Source: CAWEHT01 sp963808455
GTDB taxonomy: Bacteria > Chloroflexota > Anaerolineae > CG2-30-64-16
Assembly: GCA_963808455.1 (NCBI GenBank)
Contig: CAWEHT010000060.1
Location: 1 to 11,237 of the forward strand
Direction: 5' to 3'
Length of the DNA: 11,237 bases
Part shown: positions 8,039-11,237 of the stretch, piece after piece
Layout: each line of letters opens with the position of its first letter
Position numbering within the stretch: position 1 is the stretch's first letter
Program-made: the position numbers and the translations under genes
The notes under the pieces: generated by a model
Seen by the model: only the letters and a program-made list of their open reading frames with translations
Told to the model about the DNA's origin: nothing
The model's database searches: none

Positions 8039-9352
8039 ATGAATGACAACCAGAGCCAAACCAAGTCGTTGCTGGAGATCGTGGCCGGGATTCGCAATCG
8101 CACGATCATGTTGCCTGAGTTCCAACGCGACTTCCGGTGGGAGTTGGAGCAGACCTACGATCTATTCGACTCCCTGATCCGGGATATCTTCATTGGGACG
8201 ATCATCTACGGCAAGCCGTCCTTTGCCATGACGCTGCGGGACATCGACCAACGCCCCCGTAAAGGCAAGGGCAGCAGCACAGCCTTGAGGACCTTCGACT
8301 ACCCGATTGAGGAGATTCGCCGGAAGACGCAGACTGAGAACTTCCGCATAGTTCTGGACGGCCAGCAACGCATCACCTCCATTTTCCGTGCCCTGGTAGG
8401 GATCGACACGGTGTACGCGGTGCTGCGCGGCGATATCGACACGTCGGCGCTCAGCCCCATCCTGACGCGCAAGCGCAGCCTGGCGGAAGAGATCGCCGCG
8501 CTCGACGTGAGCCGGCTTGCGGCGCCCAGGCTGCCCAGGAAAGCCGGCGATGCGGTGGCGATGGACTTCACGTACAAGGGTTACGACATCATCACGCTCA
8601 AGAAGATGGTCGAGCGCGACTACAAGATACCGGAGGTGCAGACGTCGCAGGAGGTCATCTCCTATTACGGCAAGCGCATCGCCTCCGACCTCAAGCTCCC
8701 GTCGCAGTTCGCGGCGCTGGTGCCCAGGATCAGGGAGTTCCTGCAAGAATACGCCTTCGGCGAGCGGGTCGACCTGGACGACCCGGCCATGATCAAGGCC
8801 GTCTCGCACCCGGTGGCGCAGCACGTCACCGTCAAGGCGTTCGAGGCGGCGCTCCGCGAGGCCGTGGTCGAGGAGCAGACGCCGGTGCTGGAGCGCCCCG
8901 GGCGGCACTGTCGGAGACCGATCCGTTCCCCTGGTCGCGCCCGACGCTGGAGGCCCGCAAGACCGTGTTCAACCTGGTGGCCGCCGACAGCGCGGGCTGA
9001 GCGCACGTTCGCCCGCTTCCTCAAGGATGCGCCCGACGTGGAGCGCTTCGCCAAGCTGCCCACGCGCTTCAACTTCACCATACCCTATACCGACGCCGCG
9101 GCCAACCTGCGGTACTACGAGCCGGACTTCCTCGCCGTGACCACGGACGGCGTACACCACCTGATCGAGACCAAAGGCCGCGAGGATATCGACGTCAAGC
9201 ACAAAGATCGCGCGGCGCAGCTCTGGTGTGAGAATGCCTCGCGCCTGACGGGCACCGCGTGGCAGTACACCATCGTGCACCAGCGCGAGTTCGAGCGCCT
9301 GCGGCCGGACGAGTTCGCGGACCTGATCGCGTTGGAGCCGGTCGTGTTCTGA
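8039..9352 (+). CDS. Chimeric DUF262 (GmrSD-N-like) protein joined to type III Res-like C-terminal nuclease part
   Basis: Start taken at ATG 8039 after a G-rich weak ribosome-binding site; an upstream GTG at 7925 only adds unlike sequence. The product is 437 residues. Residues 1-130 are a DUF262/GmrSD N-terminal (ParB-like) domain with both hallmark motifs intact: LPEFQRDFRW (25-34) and DGQQR (107-111). From about residue 140 the sequence changes to the C-terminal part of DEAD/DEAH type III Res-like helicases: KGYDIITLKKMVERDYKIPE, KLPSQFAALVP, TVKAFEAALREAVVEEQTP, then a PD-(D/E)XK site (P362-D363, E377-T-K379) in YEPDFLAV...LIETKGRED. The helicase motor is absent. Residues of about 289-319 are out of frame: a missing base near 8905 is cancelled by an extra base near 8992-8998, and the middle frame reads LSETDPFPWSRPTLEARKTV as in relatives. 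This is either a deletion-made fusion or an assembly join. Related nucleases restrict foreign DNA. Confidence 0.75.
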   Translation: MNDNQSQTKSLLEIVAGIRNRTIMLPEFQRDFRWELEQTYDLFDSLIRDIFIGTIIYGKPSFAMTLRDIDQRPRKGKGSSTALRTFDYPIEEIRRKTQTENFRIVLDGQQRITSIFRALVGIDTVYAVLRGDIDTSALSPILTRKRSLAEEIAALDVSRLAAPRLPRKAGDAVAMDFTYKGYDIITLKKMVERDYKIPEVQTSQEVISYYGKRIASDLKLPSQFAALVPRIREFLQEYAFGERVDLDDPAMIKAVSHPVAQHVTVKAFEAALREAVVEEQTPVLERPGRHCRRPIRSPGRARRWRPARPCSTWWPPTARAERTFARFLKDAPDVERFAKLPTRFNFTIPYTDAAANLRYYEPDFLAVTTDGVHHLIETKGREDIDVKHKDRAAQLWCENASRLTGTAWQYTIVHQREFERLRPDEFADLIALEPVVF

Positions 9353-9404
9353 CGATCTCAGTACAGCGGGGCCCGATGCACGCGGCGCGACTGGAACTTG
9401 CTGA

Positions 9405-9590
9405 GCGGCCGGGCTCGGGTTTCCCATCACCACCTACGCCCGCCGATTCCTCTTGATCGGTCCCACGTCGGCCGGGCGGATGCTGGTTGTAGTGCTGGCA
9501 GCGGAAGGGCGGGGAGTATGGTATCCTGTCACGGCTCGACCGGCCAGTCGCAAGGAAAGAGCGCTTTATGATGTGGAGAAAGGAGGCTAA
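9405..9590 (+). pseudogene. BrnT-like toxin remnant (C-terminal part only)
   Basis: A frame open from 9405 to TAA at 9588-9590 encodes RRFLLIGPTSAGRMLVVVLA and then VWYPVTARPASRKERALYDV. This matches the C-terminal half of BrnT-family RNase toxins: the strand-turn-strand xLIGxTxAGRxLxVVxA and the terminal (Y/I)(P/S)(V/A)TARxxxRKER. The N-terminal roughly 35-40 residues are missing, and an in-frame stop stands at 9402-9404. A different frame starting at ATG 9376 (MHAARLELAERPGSGFP) could be a shifted piece of the N-terminus. The gene ends five bases before the antitoxin ATG, and the antitoxin's ribosome-binding site lies inside its last codons, the toxin-then-antitoxin order of brnTA operons. 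Too short for standard ORF cut-offs. As read, no functional toxin can be made. Confidence 0.6.
9519..9527 (+). promoter_or_regulatory. Possible extended -10 for the antitoxin
   Basis: TGGTATCCT has the same extended -10 pattern seen before the DHFR-like gene (725-733), here inside the toxin remnant and 69 bases before the antitoxin start. No good -35 is present. It could let the antitoxin be expressed without an intact upstream gene, but it also simply encodes toxin residues. Confidence 0.2.
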
Positions 9591-9595
9591 GCCTG

Positions 9596-9895
9596 ATGGC
9601 CGAACACAAACAGGGGACGCGCGTCCCGGAGTTTGAGAATCGCGAGGAAGAGGCAACTTTCTGGGATAGCCACGATATCAGCGACTTTGCCGACGAAGTA
9701 AAGTCAACAAGGGTTCGTTTTGCCAAGCATTTGTCAGAGGGAATCACCGTGCGTTTTACCCATGAAGCGCTGGCTGATCTGAGGGCGTGTGCTGACGACC
9801 GCGGCCTGGGCCCCACGACCTTGGTGCGCATGTGGGTCTTGGAAAGGCTGCGAGAGGAAGGGGGCTGTGCTGCCGCCACCAGGCGGTCATCGTAA
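9596..9895 (+). CDS. CopG/BrnA-type ribbon-helix-helix antitoxin
   Basis: A 99-residue protein with the layout of the CopG-antitoxin family that pairs with BrnT toxins. An N-terminal toxin-binding segment contains VPEFENREEEATFWDSHD (residues 10-27). A C-terminal ribbon-helix-helix DNA-binding domain follows (about 50-88): strand ITVRF, helix EALADLRACADDRG and helix GPTTLVRMWVLERLREE. Related proteins neutralise the toxin by direct binding and repress their own promoter. A strong AGGAGG ribosome-binding site (9581-9586) lies nine bases before the ATG, inside the end of the toxin remnant. The gene is intact and of normal length while its partner is truncated, so it appears to be a survivor. 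It may still bind operators or neutralise a related toxin elsewhere. Confidence 0.88.
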   Translation: MAEHKQGTRVPEFENREEEATFWDSHDISDFADEVKSTRVRFAKHLSEGITVRFTHEALADLRACADDRGLGPTTLVRMWVLERLREEGGCAAATRRSS

Positions 9896-10177
9896 GTTGA
9901 TTTTCCCAACATGGCAACTCAGTCCTTTTCACGGGGCCTGAGCAGTTACCCGAAAGTTTTGATAAGATACGCTATGACGCCGGGTGCAGGTGTAATGGCG
10001 TTTGCACCGGTCGGGGTCATGGTATCGTTAGCCTGCACAGTCGCCCTCGCGGTCCTTGTCACTCCACATAGCAGAAGAGGAGCGACAGCGGCATAATAGC
10101 GCAGAAATCCGCCAGACGGCGACGGCATGCTGCAACGTACTGTAGCCAGTGTGCGCGGCCGCGAGAATGGGGCGCAA
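9896..10177. other. Gene-free stretch between antitoxin and ATPase
   Basis: Several short ORFs exist on both strands, but none has a ribosome-binding site or recognisable domain. On the minus strand one frame reads PAFWRLIAPHSRGRAHWLQY and then VAACRRRLADFCAIM, which has a protein-like pattern and could be a displaced tail of the ATPase gene to its right. I cannot confirm this. No convincing terminator hairpin or terminal inverted repeat was found. Confidence 0.35.
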
Positions 10178-10996
10178 TTAGTCGCCAAAAGGCCGGAATG
10201 GTTCGTGCTCCGCGTCGAGGCACTGCTGGTGACCGTGCACATAGGGCGGGCTTTTGCGTTGGCTGGGAAGCAGGCTTCGAGCTGGGAGAAGAGCCGTATC
10301 ATCTATGATCGGTCTCCGATAAGAAATGTCGTCAATGAGACGAACGTCAATCTCTTTGAAATCGACATTCTGCAGCAGCGTTCGGAGTCGTCCGGGAATT
10401 TCGCCGCTACATCCAATGAGAATCAAAGCACCGGTCAAGCAGGGATAGAGGTCATCCAGCTTGCACGACAAGATGAGCGCAAGCAAACTCCACGAGGCCT
10501 CATCCCACGTATTCAAATGATCAAGCGCAAGCAACAGCGCCTTATCTTGAGTGGAAGCTTGGATTACATATAGAAGGTCCTGTTCTTGAGCCGTGATAAG
10601 CAACGCCTCTCTGGCAAGGCGTTTTCGATGATGATCCAAGGCTTCTTCGACAAGGTAACTTGTGACAGAACCCACGATCGGTACGGCACGACTTCCCTGA
10701 GAAACCGTGTCTTTTAGCAATTGAACTCTCGCGAGGTGCTTAGCTCCAGGTAGAGCTAAAGTGAGCCATGGAAAGAAGCGCCGATCCGTCGCAAACGATT
10801 CTCCCCTAGCCACTAACGAAGACTTGCCAGCAGCCTGCCATGCGTGAGCACTGCGGTCAAGAACCCAACTGGTTCCCGCGCCTAAAGGCCCACGGACGAC
10901 AATGATCTGCTTGCGATTCGCCGTTGTGCAGTTCAGAACCGCGTCAATGGCATGGTCCTGACCGTTGATCTGTTCTAGTGTTTGCAGTGTTTGCAT
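10178..10996 (-). CDS. AAA_16-like ATPase with degenerate Walker A, probably C-terminally altered
   Basis: A 272-residue minus-strand protein. ATG at 10996 is the only start: an in-frame stop lies five codons upstream, and no clear ribosome-binding site is seen. The N-terminal INGQDHAIDAV block resembles the lead-in of AAA_16/STAND ATPases. The P-loop reads GPLGAGTS (residues 36-43), where the Lys of GxxxxGKS is Thr. Walker B reads ALLLALDHLNTWDEASWSLL (about 153-172), matching the family's LVLDDLHWADEAS pattern but with Asp-His in place of Asp-Asp. A sensor-1-like strand LILIGCSGE follows. After about residue 228 the sequence turns low-complexity and unlike the family (PPYVHGHQQ, EHEPFRPFGD), suggesting a frameshift or insertion near 10310. 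Related proteins are the ATP-dependent switch parts of large regulators. Loss of the lysine predicts weak or absent ATP hydrolysis. No partner gene is visible. Confidence 0.6.
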   Translation of the reverse strand: MQTLQTLEQINGQDHAIDAVLNCTTANRKQIIVVRGPLGAGTSWVLDRSAHAWQAAGKSSLVARGESFATDRRFFPWLTLALPGAKHLARVQLLKDTVSQGSRAVPIVGSVTSYLVEEALDHHRKRLAREALLITAQEQDLLYVIQASTQDKALLLALDHLNTWDEASWSLLALILSCKLDDLYPCLTGALILIGCSGEIPGRLRTLLQNVDFKEIDVRLIDDISYRRPIIDDTALLPARSLLPSQRKSPPYVHGHQQCLDAEHEPFRPFGD

Positions 10997-11163
10997 TCTG
11001 AAACCGGATCACGCCATGATTCAGTTCCGCGTACAGCATTGATAATTCTCAGTTATCCGTACTAGTTCAGCAACGGCACAGAGAACTTTGGCCCGATATC
11101 TTTGGTTCGAAAGGGAAGGACGCAATTTTCGTCTAGTTTCGATAGAGAGTCAAGAAAACCTCG
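10997..11163. other. Spacer upstream of the ATPase
   Basis: No gene is visible. On the minus strand TTGACT (11147-11152) followed 17 bases later by GAAAAT is a weak promoter candidate for the ATPase gene. The stretch is AT-richer than the centre of the window. Confidence 0.3.
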
Positions 11164-11237
11164 CTACTCCCCAGAGACACGAGGCTGATCGTGTTCTGCC
11201 TCAGGCTGGAAATGGAGAGGGCGTTCGTCCGTTAAGA
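11164..11237 (-). CDS. Possible C-terminal tail of a further minus-strand gene (partial at right edge)
   Basis: One minus-strand frame is open from the window edge to TAG at 11166-11164 and reads LTDERPLHFQPEAEHDQPRV then SGE. This is a polar, acidic tail of the kind often seen at protein C-termini, and the same orientation as the ATPase 167 bases downstream. Only 23 residues are visible, and an open frame of this length occurs by chance, so this is a weak call with no family assignment. Confidence 0.3.
   Translation of the reverse strand, partial: LTDERPLHFQPEAEHDQPRVSGE

Noticed and set aside
9911..10096. 61-residue hydrophobic plus-strand ORF
   Set aside because: It has a mild transmembrane look but no ribosome-binding site, no family resemblance and no conserved neighbour.
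10127..10573. 148-residue plus-strand ORF opposite the ATPase
   Set aside because: Some stretches look protein-like (WFVLRVEALLVTVHIGRAF), but most of it is antisense to the better supported ATPase domain. I could not place it in any family.

Overview
This is a bacterial chromosomal window, mostly GC-rich and gene-dense, with a lower-GC block around 450-1480 and another to the right of about 10300. No rRNA, tRNA or phylogenetic marker gene is visible, so the host is only a guess. The protein styles, the BrnT/CopG-type toxin-antitoxin remnant, and split copies of dispersed palindromic arms (TGTCATTCTGAG...GCGAAGAATCC) fit Chloroflexota (Anaerolineae/Caldilineae-like). I hold that at low confidence.

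Layout. (1) 1-334, minus strand: 5' end of a gene for an exported protein whose mature part becomes a hexapeptide repeat (M/V-T-S-T-A-A), encoded by an 18-bp tandem repeat at the left edge. (2) 771-1367, plus: RibD-C/dihydrofolate-reductase-like protein. (3) 1488-4222: a divergent cassette. A TetR-family repressor (minus) faces an aldo/keto reductase and an NAD(P)-dependent SDR/epimerase-like gene (plus). Between them lies a consensus sigma70-type promoter embedded in an array of GGAA/TTCC inverted repeats. The SDR is split by a one-base frameshift. (4) 4223-4550: gene-free, holding nested split palindromic repeats. (5) 4551-9352: a restriction/defence island. A good promoter and a 200-nt structured leader precede a single-chain type IIG-like restriction-methyltransferase of about 1041 residues (N-terminal PD-(D/E)XK nuclease, N6-adenine methyltransferase, target recognition domain). 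This gene is broken by seven one-base indels and one nonsense codon. After it comes a chimeric ORF in which a DUF262 (GmrSD-N/ParB-like) N-terminus is joined to the C-terminal nuclease part of a type III Res-like helicase protein. (6) 9405-9895: a BrnT-like toxin remnant directly followed by an intact CopG/BrnA-type antitoxin. (7) 9896-11237: about 280 bases with no convincing gene, then a minus-strand AAA_16-like ATPase with a degenerate Walker A and an abnormal C-terminus, and perhaps the tail of another minus-strand gene at the right edge.

How the parts fit. The TetR/AKR/SDR cassette looks like a self-contained, ligand-inducible redox operon. The region from 4.5 to 9.9 kb looks like a defence island that has been inactivated or is decaying. 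Disruptions are dense there (nine indels and one stop in about 4.4 kb) against one in roughly 3.2 kb of the upstream redox and DHFR genes. Base-call errors in an uncorrected long-read assembly are a real alternative and would change the reading of nearly every broken gene.
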